64,000 bases of DNA, from contig NW_001798987.1 in assembly GCF_000165425.1 (NCBI RefSeq), positions 1-64,000 of the forward strand. The letters are read 5' to 3'. The translations under genes were made by a program, and so were the position numbers. This DNA comes from Paramecium tetraurelia. Taxonomy: Eukaryota; Ciliophora; Oligohymenophorea; Peniculida; Parameciidae. Below the pieces are notes generated by a model. That model had not been told where the DNA came from, made no database searches, and saw nothing but the letters and a program-made list of their open reading frames with translations. Shown here piece after piece: positions 1 to 14,699 of the stretch (positions are counted from its first letter, which is position 1; each line of letters starts with the position of its first letter).

Positions 1-3000
1 GCTTTAGAATCAGTTACCATACTTTTCTATTCGAAAATAATCTAAACGAAAATTTGCAGAAAGATATTATTTCACTTCTCCAACTCTATAATTCCAGAAA
101 CTTTCACAATTAAGTTATCTAATTAGGTTAATTTAATTTTTGCAGCCTTAAATTCTGATAGATACAATGATCTGGATTATAAATATCATTTTTATGGTAA
201 AAAACAATATTAACTTGGAATTGTTAGCAAATGGGCTTAATACTAAAAATTCCAAATTAAACAATAGTGTGATAACTAAAGAAACAACAATCATGTTGAA
301 GATGGAATAAAGTCATTATTATTTTGAACATTAAGAAATTTATAATTGGAGTAATGATCTGGAGTTTTAAAAAAAGAATGATTTAAACATTGATTTCATC
401 AATAGGATAAAAGGAGAAATGATTCAATAGAAATTATATTATGAATCGAGTATTAATGAATAAGAAATAATCTTATATATAGTATTTTATGTAAACTCTA
501 AGGTTGCGAAAGTCTAAAATCTTGCTAATCTTCTTTAATCCATTCTTTTACATTAATAGTAAAATTAAAAGCTAAAGACAATTTAATTAAATTTCTTCAA
601 TAAAATTTAAAAGTAATAGGTCGGCTTTGAAATTATTGATGACGAAACTTTTTATTGCCTTTTATTAGACTTCACATTTATCTCCTAAGTTTGCAAATCT
701 GAAATACATTCTTAGCTCCAATTATAATATTAATTTTCAATGCAGAAACTGTAGATAAAATAGGTATAGATTGTGTTATGCGTACATCTGATCCTAAATT
801 GAGGATATCAAATATGTGAATCAGGTTTTGCAAGACTAATTCAGATATTAGTAGTACTTATTTCTATGATATTGACACTTACAAATCTAATTCATAATGC
901 CTTCATTGCTCACACTCAAGATTCAAATTCGTTTGATTGTACTTCTTGAACAAGAGAGCAGTCAATTTTTAATTAATTGCAATGTTGAATATTATGATGA
1001 AATTATCAAATTAATTTTACAATTTTGATGCATTTCTTTTTTATAAGGTTCAATTGTTTATCTGGCTATTTATGCTGATTATCAAACGAGTTGACTTAAA
1101 ATGATATTTTGAATAGAGTAGGACTCACTACTCATGTTTTATTGATAATAAATAAATATCACTTTTTATAAACCTAATTGAAGCCTTAAATACAACTAGT
1201 ATTTCGTTGTAAATTAAAGGGATATTTAGATAAAGAATATAATGATAGGATCATCATTAGCTTAGATTCTGAATAGTGCAAAAGTAACAAAATAATCTAG
1301 AAGAAGGTGCAGTTGGAGCAAGGTTGGCTAGTACGTAGAAGGATATAACTATCAGATTAAGATGTTCCAAATCAATTGGAAAAGAACTTCAATTATATGA
1401 AAATCTATGTATTTTGACCTGAATGATGTAGAGAATTAGATGATAGAGTTACTACTGAAAAAGTAAGCCCTATTTGAAAAAAAATTAGATGACAAGGTGT
1501 GTAATGAATAAGAGAAATAACTGGTTACAGAATGAGATTTTCCCTATTAGACTAAAAATTAATAAAAAAAAATGGAGGTGAAATAAACTATGAGGGATGC
1601 TTTAAATACATCAAATTTATAGTAGAACAGGTGAATGGTGATGAATCTTCCAGATCTAAATAGATGGAGTTTTTCTGCTATTTGATTTTATTACCTTTTA
1701 AGGAAATAGATGTACTAAAACAGTTATTCTACCTATGTCCTTCCTTACATATTCTGTCAAATCTACTCCCTCCATAAAAATTAGAGATAATTGAGAGAAG
1801 TATATAGGGAAAGAAAATAATCATCTCATCATCATATTATTAATATTACCATTAATTATTTTCTTTTTGAATTCATTTTTAACTGCACCTTAATAACATT
1901 AATTCTTACTCCATAATTTATGCAACATTTCCACCAAATTCCTGAAATTAAATATTTAATACAAAAGGACAATCTGTTTTCATCAAATTCCACATCCGAT
2001 TACAAAAACCATTCTATTTTTGTTTCTGCTCAACTTAAGAATAAAAGAATTAGAACTGCAATAAAATCAAAATTCACTCCATATGTAAATTAAATATATA
2101 TGGGGTAGTTTGGTGGTTGGTTAAGGAAGATAAATTTATTTAGACCTACAACCTTCCCTTCTAAGTAAATATCTCCTTATTCATTTTTAATTCCACCCCA
2201 TAAAAGTTGAACTCCTTTAAATTGAATTTCAATGACAATACCATAGTTCTTCCATTATTTGAAAGCCCAATCCATTTTATAACATTATGTAATTTTCATG
2301 GCTTCTTCCAAGAGTCCATATCTAAAGTTTAAGGATCAAAGTTTTTTCAGTCTCATTTAGGAAGAAGGCATATCTCTATTTTTGTAGATCAACATAATTT
2401 TAGATTGGTTTTGTGAAATTTCCATCATCTATGATATTTATATACCTCCAGAACTACACATCATATAAGTAAATCACCACCTTGATGATACAGTGATTAT
2501 TTAAATTAATGAGAATTCAAGAATCTAAGTACCTTTTTTATTTTTATTATTGAGTCTCACTTTCCATTCTGTTTAGTATTGATGAAAAGTACATATTCTT
2601 AGAATTCTTTCTTCTATTTAAGAACCTTAAAAGAAGGAGTCGGATTCACTTAATCTATTAGTATGTTCTCAAGAGTATTTCTAATTTCACTCCTTTATTC
2701 ATTATCTCACTAAATACTTTGTCTAATGTTACTCTCCAATTCACTTAGTTCACGAGTTAGGAATCTAGTTCTATCTCATAGGCCTCCTTAAGTTAGTCTA
2801 TAAATTTTCTCTTCATATTAACCAGAATAAGATTGCCATTCCATCTCAAAAATGCAATAGAGAATTACTATGGGGATGGACAATGTCGGGGATTAACTTG
2901 AAAAAATATCATTCTTATAATATAAATACCATTCTCCAGCTCTTTATAATTCCTAGATAAGTTGCTCAACAACTTTATTGAAAGAAAATATTAAATATTA

Positions 3001-4712
3001 AAGTCTGTTTTATTTAAAATATTTCTGATTGACTCTGATCTTAAATTAATCTAAGACGGGTTATTATTATTTTCTATCATAAATTACAAATTAAACAATT
3101 TTAAATGAAGATTTAATTTTTTAACTATTTTTCCTTTCAACACTCTCTTCCCTAAAGATTCTTGTCTTTCTGGCTAAGTAGTGGATCTGTAAAAAATGTT
3201 ATTCTCTTCCTTAAAATCAATGTTATGGGGGATTTAAAAGGGGCACTATCAATTGTTTAAAATTGGACTAACTAATTTCTATTCAAAAGGATGAAGGCAT
3301 AGCCTAAACCATGCCTAAGCATTAATCCTTTGTATTCATATTGTAAATAGTAGTTTCCACAATTTATTCCCAAGACTCCTTATTGTCACCATCAAATCCA
3401 TATTTATTCTGGCCATTTTAATTTCAATCAGGTTATGCCTCTTTATGTCAACCATTAAAAAGAAAAATCAAATCCTAATTACGGTGAGTCATAATTAGCT
3501 GGATCTGATTAATTTTTTTTCTTAAAAAAATTTTTAACAAAAAAAAACTACAAACAAATATTATTTTAATAGGTAGAAACATTATATTATCAAAAAAAAT
3601 TACACCCCTTTCAGGGTATTTATTAGAATAATTAAAGATACTTCCTATCTGGGTCTAAAATTAATAATCAAAAAAAACAGCTTTATCCATAAAACATTAC
3701 AAAAATACAACTTATTTCTACAACAATAAGAGATAATGAAACTTATTCAAAATGTGCATATGAAAATTGTGTCAGATTCAACCACCTAAACTTTGTAAGT
3801 CGAAAATCCAAAGATATATGAATTAGTTAAATAAGGGAAAAGATCACAGCATAATGCTGTTTTAGATTTTCGAAACAAAATCCAACTTCATTTTCTTAAT
3901 TGAATAACCAGAAATACTAATAAAGAATTTTGGGGATTATCATTTAACTTATAAATGAAATCAAATTTTCTTTTGTTTATGAATAATAATAAATACTCGA
4001 TTTAATACTTACAAAAATGGAATTAATTGATTCTTGGGAGTTTATTTTTTATAAATAAGCTTTTTTATGTATGTGCTGTATTTAAACTACCAATTTAATG
4101 ATTAAATAAAAATAATAACAATTGACTTCAATTATAATTAGATGAAACACATTTAGACTTTAAATTTTTGTGCATAAGTGATTAATTCTCAGATTATTTA
4201 ATATATTTCCTATGACCTTAAAAATTCAGGTAAGATAAGATCCAAAACTTTAACCTTCAAAAAATTCTGATTAAAATTCAAATACTCTAAAAAATTCTAA
4301 TTCTGCCTAAAACTGCAGAGTTAAACTATTTTATTGAGATAAGAACAATTAATTTCTTATAAATGATTGAGCCAAAAAATACCAAAGGATAACTAAATAT
4401 CTTTTGAGAATGCAAGCAATCTCAGGTTTTAGAAAAATACCCAAGTATTAATTGTTAAGACACTAAATTAGTTAATGTAAAAGAAATAATTCCTTAAATA
4501 TGGATTAGAATCTTTAAACTTCAGTCTAATGTAGTTCTTATTGGTATGAAATTAGCAAGAGTACTTAATATTGTTTTATATAATAACTAAAACATAATAA
4601 AATTCTAAATTTAAGTATGATTTAGATTTTATTTTTGAAACAATCTTATTTAAAGATTAAATTAATTTTTTCATTAATAAATTTTTCCCTATATATAATA
4701 TGAAAATCAAAA
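1..4712. other. AT-rich gene-poor DNA downstream of the antigen gene
   Basis: I see no intact gene here. All frames on both strands are broken often by TGA, the only stop in this code. Around 1300-1680 on the plus strand there are short peptide-like stretches rich in Gly, Trp and Glu that could be the eroded remains of a repeat protein, but no frame holds for more than about 50 codons. The left edge shows no telomeric repeat. The texture fits subtelomeric filler next to a surface-antigen gene. Confidence 0.5.
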
Positions 4713-7700
4713 TCATGCCATTAATCCCAAAAGACCGAGTGAAATAACTGACAAGATGTAAGCACTGTCGGTGGTAGTTGTTCCATTATCTGTGTTGTTG
4801 TTAGTTCCATTTGAATTGTTTGGATTGACAGATCCTGAAATACAACTTTCACATTTATTAGTAGCGGCATTCCAACTATAAGTGTAAGCTGATTTAGTGT
4901 AGCAAATCTTGGAGTCAGTCATGGTTCCTGGATCAGCAGCAGCGCATTTTCCGCTTTAGAGAACACAAACAGTGGATGAGGCTCCATCGAAGCTTGGAAT
5001 TGGTTGACAATCAGTTCCTGTCGCAAAGGTATCACAAGCGTGATTAGCACAAGTTGTTCCTGTTGAGTTTTTCAGTCCATCTGCATGTTTTGTTGGTTGT
5101 GCAAGCCAATTTGTCTTTGGTAGCATCGGCACATGCGGTGAAGGTCTTGCATGTTCCATTAACTTTGTCAGTTCCAGTAGGAGTGAAAGCACAAACAGTT
5201 GATTTATTGTTTTCTAAACCACCTCCGTTACATGATGTGATGGTCTTATAAGTTGAGCAAGCAGCCTTGGCAATGCAACTAGTTCCATTGGAAACACAAT
5301 TCTTTCCTGCAATAACACCCATACAATTAGCATTTGATGTTCCTCCAGTGATATCTTCACATTGCTTTTATCTGCATGTCTTTGTTCCTGTAGTAGCTCC
5401 AACTGGTAATGCGAAAGTACATTCTCCGTCAGTTCCTGTGAAACATCCAGCTTCAACATAACTTGAGCAAGCAGCCAATGGAATACATTTTGTTCCATCA
5501 GTTGTGCATGATCCTCCAGTTACTGAGATAAGTTTGCATTAGTCGTTTGTACCCTTTTATTCATCTCCACATTCCTTCAATTTGCAAGTATTAGCAGTGG
5601 CGTTCCAATAGCAGATACCATCAGTTCCAAGATTATTGCAAGCTGTTTATGTCTTGTAGGTACCACAAGCTGCTTTAGCAATACAAGCAGTTCCATCAGT
5701 AATACAGGTTGGTCCATATGAGAGACATTCATCATTGGTGGCAGCAACGGCATCAGTACATTATCCGAACTTCTAGCATTTTCCAGTTGGTAACCATCCG
5801 CAAGCTCCATCAGTTCCGACGACGCATGAGGCCTTCAATGTTGTGCTGGCACAGTTGGTAATTGGAATACATGTGTCTCCATTGGTTGTGCATAATGGTG
5901 AGAAACCTTAGCATTCAGTGTGTGTCTTCTTGATAGCATCTTCACATCTGTCATAATCATAGCATTATCCATTAACCCAAAGGCATGGTCCAAAGTTGGA
6001 TTTAATACAGAACAATTTATTAGAGAATTCAGTACATGAGGTTCCAGCAACACAACTTGATCCATTGGTCTTGCAACCAGAGAGGAAAGTGTTACATTCA
6101 TCATCTGTTAAACCGTTCTTGTCGCCGCAAACTCTAGATCTGCATTTATTTGTTGCAGTATCCCAACCACATCTTCCTACTCCGTCCTTGGTTGTTGAGG
6201 CAGCAATACAGATTGATTAAGTCTTGTATGATGGACATGTTGTAATGGTCAAGCAACCAGCTCCAGATGTAGTACAATTATCAGCAAAGCTTTAACATTA
6301 GGCATGAGAAGCGATTGTTGCTGGTTAATCTTCACAAACTTAGGCTCTGCATGTTGAGTTAGATTCAGTCCAAGCACAGAATTTACCATTGACTTTAGAA
6401 TTGGTACATTATGAGTAACTGGTGTTATTATAAGTGGCACAAGTGGTAATAGAAGCTGTACATTAATTGGGCCCCATGTGCATTCTGGTCTCTTAATTTA
6501 CAAGCAGCTTATGATGTCAAATTACTGCAGTTCTTAGTAGCTGTACATCCATAACCTGTTGTTACACAATCCTTATGATATTTCTAGCAATCAGCGTCAG
6601 TTGCAAGTGTATTTGGTGCTTCTGTGCATACTCTCTTAGCGCATGCTCCCTTGATTGTTCCTACTGTGGTAGCTTTGCATGGTCCATCTTTAGCCAAATA
6701 ATTTGGACATGTTTCTTCAGTTCCATTGAAGGTACTGCAATTCTTTCCATAATCAATGCAACCAGTTCCATCGAAGACGCAGAAAGGATCATCTGTAGTC
6801 TTGAATGGTAACATTCCGTCATTACAATCCTTATTGTTTTTACCAGCAATATCACTGCATTTCTTCTTTGCACAAGTAGCTGTAGCTAATGCGGTTGAAG
6901 TATTCCAACAATAATCTTTTCCTGAGCTTCCCAAGAATTTTGCACAAGTAGCTTAATCTCCTTTAAATCCACCACATTACGATGTTGCATCTATACATCC
7001 TGTACCCTTTGTAATACATCCTTTCAGATAAGCAGCACAATCGGTATCTGATGAGGCTGTAGTGTTATCAGCACAAGTTCTTGGTTTACATTTTGCAGTA
7101 GCTGTATTGGTAGCATCACCAGAACAATATTCATAAATTGGATTTTTATTTGCATCTAATCCAATGTATTTTTTGAATTATTCACATTACTATTTAGTTC
7201 CTCTGTATGATGTGCATGGTTCTGAATTTGGAATACATCCTGTTCCACGTGTGACACATCCGCTCAAATAAGAATCACATTCAGAATCAGATGTTGCTGT
7301 AACATTATCATAGCATTTTTTATTTGTACATGCTGCAGGTGTAGTAGAAACAGTAGCTGTTAGTTTACATTTATCTTTTCCTGAACCATCTAATAAGAGA
7401 TTGCAAAATTCTGTGGAACCATTAATTGTATTACATGCAGTAGTTGCAGCAACGCATGCTTAACCGTTTGTCTTGCAAGATTTGAGGTAACTTGAACAAT
7501 CAAAGTCAGTATAGAATGTTTTATCACCGCATGTTCTGTCTTTACATTTTCCGGCTCCAGCGTCCCAAGCACATAAATCTCCTGATGAATTCAAAACTCC
7601 TTCACACCATGCTTATTTGGCTGTATCATCAGCACCTTATACTGCGTAAGCTCCACAAGTAGTTTTAGCGATGCATTTACTTGAATAATAGAGACAATTA

Positions 7701-10700
7701 GCTGCATTATTAACACAATCTGTAGCACTGGCATCATTATCAGTACATACTTAGGCCTAACATTTTTAAGCAGCAGAGGAATCTACAATACATGGATAAT
7801 CATCATTAGATTTAACAGATTTACATTAAGTTGCTTCAGAACCAGCTGCTGGTGTATATGAAGAACAAGCACCAACAACAGCACACTTAGTACCGTTAAC
7901 AAATGTGCATTATTTATCAGATGCGTCAGCTAATGCTTTGCATGCAGCTAATTTATCTGTTGCATCTGTCACATCATATGTACTGCATGCATCTTCCTTC
8001 ACACAGTAAGCACCAACTGCATAAGTACATGCTTCTGAAACTGTTATGTTTGAACAGTATGATCTTTTATCATCTGCTGTAGTTCCAACAGCTGGAACTT
8101 TTGCACAAGCAAGCTCCTTATTTACACAGGTTCCTTTGAAATAAATACATTTTAATTTATTTGATGAAATGTCACAATCAACTTAAGATGTTGGACTTGA
8201 AATATCTTTACAATCAAAATCTCTACATTTTGAGTCTCCGGCTGTAAAAGTACATTTCTTACCAGTGGCATTTATTTTACTATTACAATAAGTTGATCTA
8301 GCTGCATCGCCATCTGGCACAGTATATGAATCACAGTTTCCTGCAGCTACGCAAGCTGTTTAAGTTGTTGCATGGAATTCATCATATGTGCAGAATACAC
8401 TTGCTCCATCTTATGAAAAAACTTAGCAATAAGCTGTTTTTGCACTACCTGCCAAACTTGCAACGTCACTAAAAGGAACTTTAGCTAAGCTAGCACAGTC
8501 TCCTGCACCAGTAACAACACCTTTTGGTGTTCTGCATTTATTAGCTGAGAATACACATCCAATTAAATGTATATCACAATCTCCTTAACTAGCTGCACCT
8601 GTAATGTCTTCACAAGTACCATCTTTACATTTTGCATTATCATCTTTGATACAATATTTCGTTTTATTTTTAATTGATTGTGTAATACAAAATGTATCGG
8701 TTGTTTTAGCTGCTCCATCAAAATTAGATCCAGACCAAGAAGTAGCTATTGCAACAGAAGCACAAGCAGTAACTGTTCCAGCTTGGCAACCTGAGCCATC
8801 AGGTTTTATTTCGCAATATGCATCTCCAGTTTTGAAAATTGACTTACAATAAATAGCCTTTTTTGTATCTGTGTCTAAATCAGCTGGGAAACTTGTTGGA
8901 CAAGCGGCAACTGATGCATAACATTTTCCGGAATAATAATAACATCCTGCTGTTTTGCTGTCGCAATCTTTCTAACTTGTAGCTGAGGTGATAGCAGAGC
9001 AAGCCAATGCTGCACATGTATTACCAGTTGACCATGTACATCCAGTATATGTAGCAGTTCCTGCACCAAAATTACTTATATTATTAACAACTTTCAACGA
9101 TTCGCAAGCAGTCTTTTTATTAGCATCACTTAGTGATGAATCTAAGGTGTAACTTGTACAAGCAGCAACAGTTGATAAGCAACCTGTATTACTCGCTTTT
9201 TAGCATATTCCACTACCATAAGCTAAAACATCATTACAGGCTTAAGCAGTTGTTTAAGAAACTACTTTTTCACAAGTACTCTATTAAGTACAAGTTGCTT
9301 CTCCAGTTTTGAATGAACAAAATACTCCATCTGTATTCACATATTTCTAACATTGTGTTAATTTTTTAGCATCTGTATCAATTCCAGTGGGGAATGCATA
9401 GGTGCAATCTGATTTATTTGGTAAATAACAAAATGTTCCTGCTAATTTGCATGTATCAGTTGATGCAGCACTTGAAACACCCTTTTATAAATAAGCAACG
9501 CATGTTAATGATGTAGTAAATGTGCTCAAGAATTAATCACAAGTTCTAACCGCACACTTTGTTCCTGAGGCCCAACCACAAACATACCCAGTGCTATCTT
9601 TGATAGTTGTACAATAATCAAACTTTTATTAATCAGATGTGGCAGTATCAGGGGTAGAGTAACTAGTACAAACACCTGCATCAATGCATGGAGATCCAGC
9701 CTTTAAGAATCTACAAGTTGATTATATAATCTGTGCAATCAGAAGCTTACTAAGGACTTGCTTTGTCTGAACATACTCTATCTGCACAGGTATCGTATCT
9801 TGTGCACCCAACTTTTGTCCAAGATGGAGATAATCCACCGCTAAAATTGGGACAAGTAGCAACAGTTCCTTATTACGCAGAACACACTCTTGCAGATTTA
9901 GCAGCACAACCTCCTTCAGATTTTGCTATACATCCTGTCAAGAAAGCCTCACAATCTTCGTCTTTTGTGGCTGTTGTATTATCTGTGCAAGCTCTAGTTG
10001 TGCAAGCACCTGATGTTGATGTTCCAAAGCAATATTTTGAACTATTGCTTCCTACAATTGCTGACTCACAGAATGCAGCAACACCTGTGTAACTTCCACA
10101 AGTTGTGTCTCCAGCTTTAGGATCGACACAACCTCCATTGCCATTATAGACACAACCATCTAAAAATGATCCACATGAACCATCAGTCTAGTTTTCTGCC
10201 AATTTGCATGTTTTAACTTTGCAAAAATCACTATCAGTTGCACTTGCACTATTGTAGCATTAATTTGTTGTAAAGTTAGTACTTGATCCGTTCTTATAAG
10301 CAAATAGTTTATTGCAATTTTCCTAAGTTCCTTTCATTGATGAGCATGGAGTATTGTAATCAACACAACCTTTTCCACTACTAATACATCCAGGTAAGAA
10401 AGTAGCACATGTAGCATTATCTGTTGCATCTGTATTATCTGCGCATTTTCTTGACACACAAGGAGTTGTATCTGTTGCTGAGGCGACATTGGTACAGTAT
10501 CCTGGATAACTCAAACATGTAGATTATGTTCCAACAAGTTTGCCACAGTCATATTTGGTTATGCAAGCATCAACTCTATTACTAATACATGTTGATAGTT
10601 CTGCTGCACAATTTGCATCAGTGTTGTAATAGGCTCCGGTTAAATCTGAACAAGCCAAATCTTTGCAAGCATTATTCAACCAACCACATTTTCCTGTTAC

Positions 10701-12314
10701 ATAAATGTATAATGGATTTCCGTTTTCATCATTTTTATCGAATGTTTTAATTCTTGCTTAATTTGCTAAACAAATTGATTTTTTCTTAAAATCAGAGCAT
10801 TATGTATTACTAGTACATATTGGTTACCATGAGCAATTATTTGTACCTTCACAACTTTATTATTTGACAGTTGCATCACATGTAGTTTATGAAACACATC
10901 CAGATCCAGTTGTAACACAATTAGTGAAATAATTAGCACAAAGTGGGTTGGTATTTACATTACTTGCTGCAGAAGCACAATCTCTAGCGACACATTTGGT
11001 TCCACTCTTCCATGTACATTTTCCTTCAGTTCCTACTCTAGATTAGCAACTTGTGGTATCTCCATCATAAGTAGTACAAGATTTCAAGTTAGTCTTTGTA
11101 ACACATCCTTTTCCTGTAGTAACACATCCAACTTAATATTTGGCACATGCATCGTCTGTTGTAGTTGTATCTGGAGCTTCGTCACAAACCTTTGGTGCAC
11201 AAGCAGCTTCAGTAGTTGTACTTGTTCCTTTGCAATATCCATCAGTACCAATATAGACGGCACAAGTGGTGGGCAGTTCCTTTATATGTATTACAAGCTG
11301 ATAAAGCTGACACACATGCTTTTCCGTTTGTTTTACAACTGCTTTAATATTATTTGCAAAGATCATCAGTATTGAATGCACCATTTTCACATTTTCTTGC
11401 TCTACATTTAGAACCTCCAGCATCACCTTCACAAACTCCATCTGATCCAATATATCCAACACATGTAGTGTTATCACCTGAATAGGTTGAACATAATGGT
11501 TTTGTTGTTGCCAAAAACACATCCTTTTTCCTGTAGTGATACATCCTCTTTAATAGGCCTTACAGTCATCATCAGAAGCTAATGATGTTGGTGCATTTGC
11601 ACATTCCTTTGCTTTACAGTTAGTTGTTCCGGTTGCTAATTCACAATTTCCATCTGATCCAATGAATGATTAACAAGCAGCATCATCTCCAGTGTATGTA
11701 GCACATGCAGGTCTTGGAGCATTAACACAACCTTAACCTTTAGTCACACAACCAGCTAACCAGCTTGAACATTTAGCATCAGTATTTAAGGTAACATCAG
11801 CCTCTGAGCAAGCATAATCTCTGCAAGCTCCAGCAGTTGTATCCCATTTACATTTCAAAATTCCTGAGATACTTGGAGTAGACTCACATTATTATTATGT
11901 GTAAGCTTTACACTCTTTAGCCTCAATACATGAATTTCCGTCACTAACACAAAAATAAGATATAGCTTAGCAATCTGTTGTCGTAGTTTTAACATATGCT
12001 GGGCATCCAGTAAAATGAGTACATTTGGATTCAACGTAAGCACATCCCAAAGTTTTAGCACAGTTGGTTTCAGGCTTATCAACAAGTTCGCAATAAGGTT
12101 TGAATGAAGCAACTGGATCAACTGTTGTTTTCTTTTAGCATTTTGCTGCTGTTGTTCCTGAAGCAGCTACCCATTCACAAGCTCCTGTTACTGAAACTTC
12201 TTATTCACAATCATTCTGTGATTTTAGTTATCCACAATCATTACATCTGTTTGTGTATTAAACTTGCTATGCTAAGACCATAGCTAATAAGCAAATGAGG
12301 AATAAATTCTTCAT
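4713..12314 (-). CDS. Surface (immobilization) antigen, PSA-repeat family
   Basis: Giant GPI-anchored coat protein of the cell and ciliary surface, about 2,530 residues, the usual size of Paramecium i-antigens. It starts with a signal peptide (MKNLFLICLLAMVLAQ) and continues as an unbroken series of cysteine-rich modules of roughly 70-80 residues with recurring elements such as GCVTTGKGCV and C-x-W. It ends in a Thr/Asn-rich spacer and a hydrophobic tail (ILSVISLGLLGLMA) typical of a GPI-attachment signal. No introns are needed, as usual for this family. Start and stop are in the same frame, but the module pattern changes frame about six times, near 11527, 11515, 11272, 9725, 6500 and 5070, each time by a net single base and mostly in homopolymer runs. 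Either the copy is a silent, decaying antigen gene or the assembly has homopolymer errors. Only one of many antigen genes is normally expressed. Confidence 0.9.
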
Positions 12315-13220
12315 TAAAAGTATTGATATAACTTTTATAATTAAGGCTGATTAAATAGTTTTTTAGATATTAATTTTATTTAAATTTAGAAAGATGTAAT
12401 TTTTTTATTTTTATAATTCTATAGAATTCAATTTTCAAATTAATTCTGATAATTAATATTAATATTTAAATTCTCAAAACAGGTTCTGAACATTAGATGT
12501 GATTGATGTTCATGAAAATAACTTAGATACCCAATCAACCAATTATTATATCAAAATATAAATGCTATGAACGAAATTAGATGAGATTCTGTAGACTAAT
12601 TATTGATAGAACTAACATAATTTAGGGAGAAAGAAAAAATAAGTTAGTAGCATGTGTCTTCCTTGGTTTTCTTTCTTATCACACCAGGATTAGAACAAAA
12701 AATACTAAATTCAAGAGAATTGAGGAAATCAACAATTTTTAATAAATGCCAATTATGAATAAATAGTAAAAGAGCAGAGAAGATTTTATACTAAAATGAA
12801 AGACCTTAGGCTTAAGATAGAAACCTGAAAATTTTATAAGAAGTATTTACAACACTTAAAACAATTTTTTTAATTCTATCTGTTATTTAATTACGTGATG
12901 ATATTACAAAAGCTGCATCTTAATATAGTTTTTGATGTTGGAGTCTATTATATGAATAAACAGTCATTTAAGCATCTAATCTAATATTATTAAGTTAAAT
13001 TATAAATATCCATGCATAATCAAAATTAGAAATAAAATGTTTTTAATATTATTTATAAATATTGTAATTATTGTTAGCCGAAAGATACGAGTACACAATT
13101 ATGCCTGATATCACTTCAACAAGGAAGGATAGCCCAAAAAAATATCAAAAATTAATCATCAAGTTCGAAACATCAATCAAAAATTTTATAGTCCTATAAA
13201 TCATTAGAATTGAGTTTTTA
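12315..13220. other. Upstream region of the antigen gene, no gene seen
   Basis: About 900 bp of very AT-rich sequence upstream of the antigen start codon. It should hold the antigen promoter; antigen genes are transcriptionally controlled in mutually exclusive fashion. I could not identify a specific element, and no frame is open for a useful distance. Confidence 0.4.
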
Positions 13221-14620
13221 ATGAAGAAACTTGATTTCAATTTCCATAATTATTGGTTTAGAGTTAAAAGAATTATAATATGTATAAATTCGTTTTATTT
13301 TTTTCCTTACATAAATAATAATTATTATATTTTTCCTTCTTTAATAGCAATCATACTAATAATTCTTTTGTATTTTCTTCTAACCGTATTATTTTCAGCT
13401 TATACTTATAATAGGAATTTCAGAAAATTCATTTTGTTTCTAATTTGAATTATTTTATTAAGTGTAATTAAATTATATTTAAATTAATTAAATTTGCATG
13501 ACCCATTTACTTTATATAGTGAAATTAAAGAGTCTGAATTAAAGACGATAAGATAGTCTCTAAAAAGGCAGGAAGAGTTAGAATCAATTATTCATTCAAT
13601 TATTGGGAATAAAATCAAATAAAAGACGATTATCCAAAGGTCAGAAAGAAAATTAAAAATGGATTATTTCAATTAGATTTTTGGTTAATATTGCAAGGAG
13701 AGTTTATAAAACTGAATATCTATAATAATATTCGCACATTATCTCTGATACCTCAATTCAGAGTTTAGTTTACAAGATTATAATAATCTGTTTGTTAATA
13801 TATAATCAACAAATCCCCAATAGTTAGCCAACCATCCAAATATGCATATTCTAAACCTTCTTTGATTAGATGAAAATTATCTTCATTTATCATACTAAGT
13901 TAATTACGTTATTGAGTATATCGATTTCTGTGGTTTCATCAACTTTTATTTGACATTTTTATATTGATTACAACTCAGAATTGAACGAGATCATTTATGA
14001 TCTATTATTTGAAATCAATAGAGTTATTTTAAATAATTTCTAATTTTTAACAACCAGATTTTTAGTTTGATCTTTTGTTTTTAGAATTAATTATTTTATG
14101 TTATCATTGAAAATTATTTCAACAATATAGTAAAGCATTCCACCACCCCGAATATAATAATTATAAAAAAATCAATTCAAAGAGATGTATTTTTAGACTA
14201 TTTTTCTTATTTCTAATATAAACTATAGACCCCATTTTAATTTAAATGAGTACCAATTATACAATATTGAATGGCCAATAACATTATCAATATATATGAA
14301 TGATATTAATTCAACTAAATACCGGCTTAATCTAGATGGGACCATATTTTACAATTCTAAAGCAAGTTTAATATTTGCTTAAATTGGTGCTTTATTGGGT
14401 TTCATATTGCTTTAGACATATTAATTCACTTATAGAAACCAACAGAAAAAGACCTTAAGAATCTTAGAAGCTAAATTGTTTTAGCATCAAGATGAATTCT
14501 TGCTTTAAATGTTGATTGTTATTATCTACATAAGTGTACAACATAATCTGAAAAAATGCTTTAATATGATCTTTTTCTGGATTCAGTCTTAATGGAGGCC
14601 CAGTTGTTACTCTACCTTTG
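13221..14620 (+). pseudogene. Eroded gene for a multi-pass membrane protein
   Basis: A 75-codon stretch starting at 13221 (MKKLDFNFHNYWFRV) has the look of the N-terminus of a ciliate membrane protein: a short amphipathic leader, then a strongly hydrophobic segment (SLIAIILIILLYFLLTVL). Near 14390-14520 another open stretch reads IGALLGFILLQTYQFTY followed by a charged cytoplasmic-looking helix. Between them TGA codons interrupt every frame. I read this as one decayed host gene rather than two small ones. No family can be assigned with certainty. Confidence 0.3.
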
Positions 14621-14699
14621 TTGTTCTTGATTTAACACATCTACTAGAACTCAATATCCAGGAGGAGCTATATCATCATACTCTATGTATCTGCATATG

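Noticed and set aside
1-60. Telomere at the window start
   Set aside because: No CCCCAA/CCCAAA-type repeat is present at either edge.
5054-6220. Open frames on the plus strand inside the antigen gene
   Set aside because: They are antisense shadows of the highly repetitive Cys-rich gene on the minus strand and contain no recognisable protein features.
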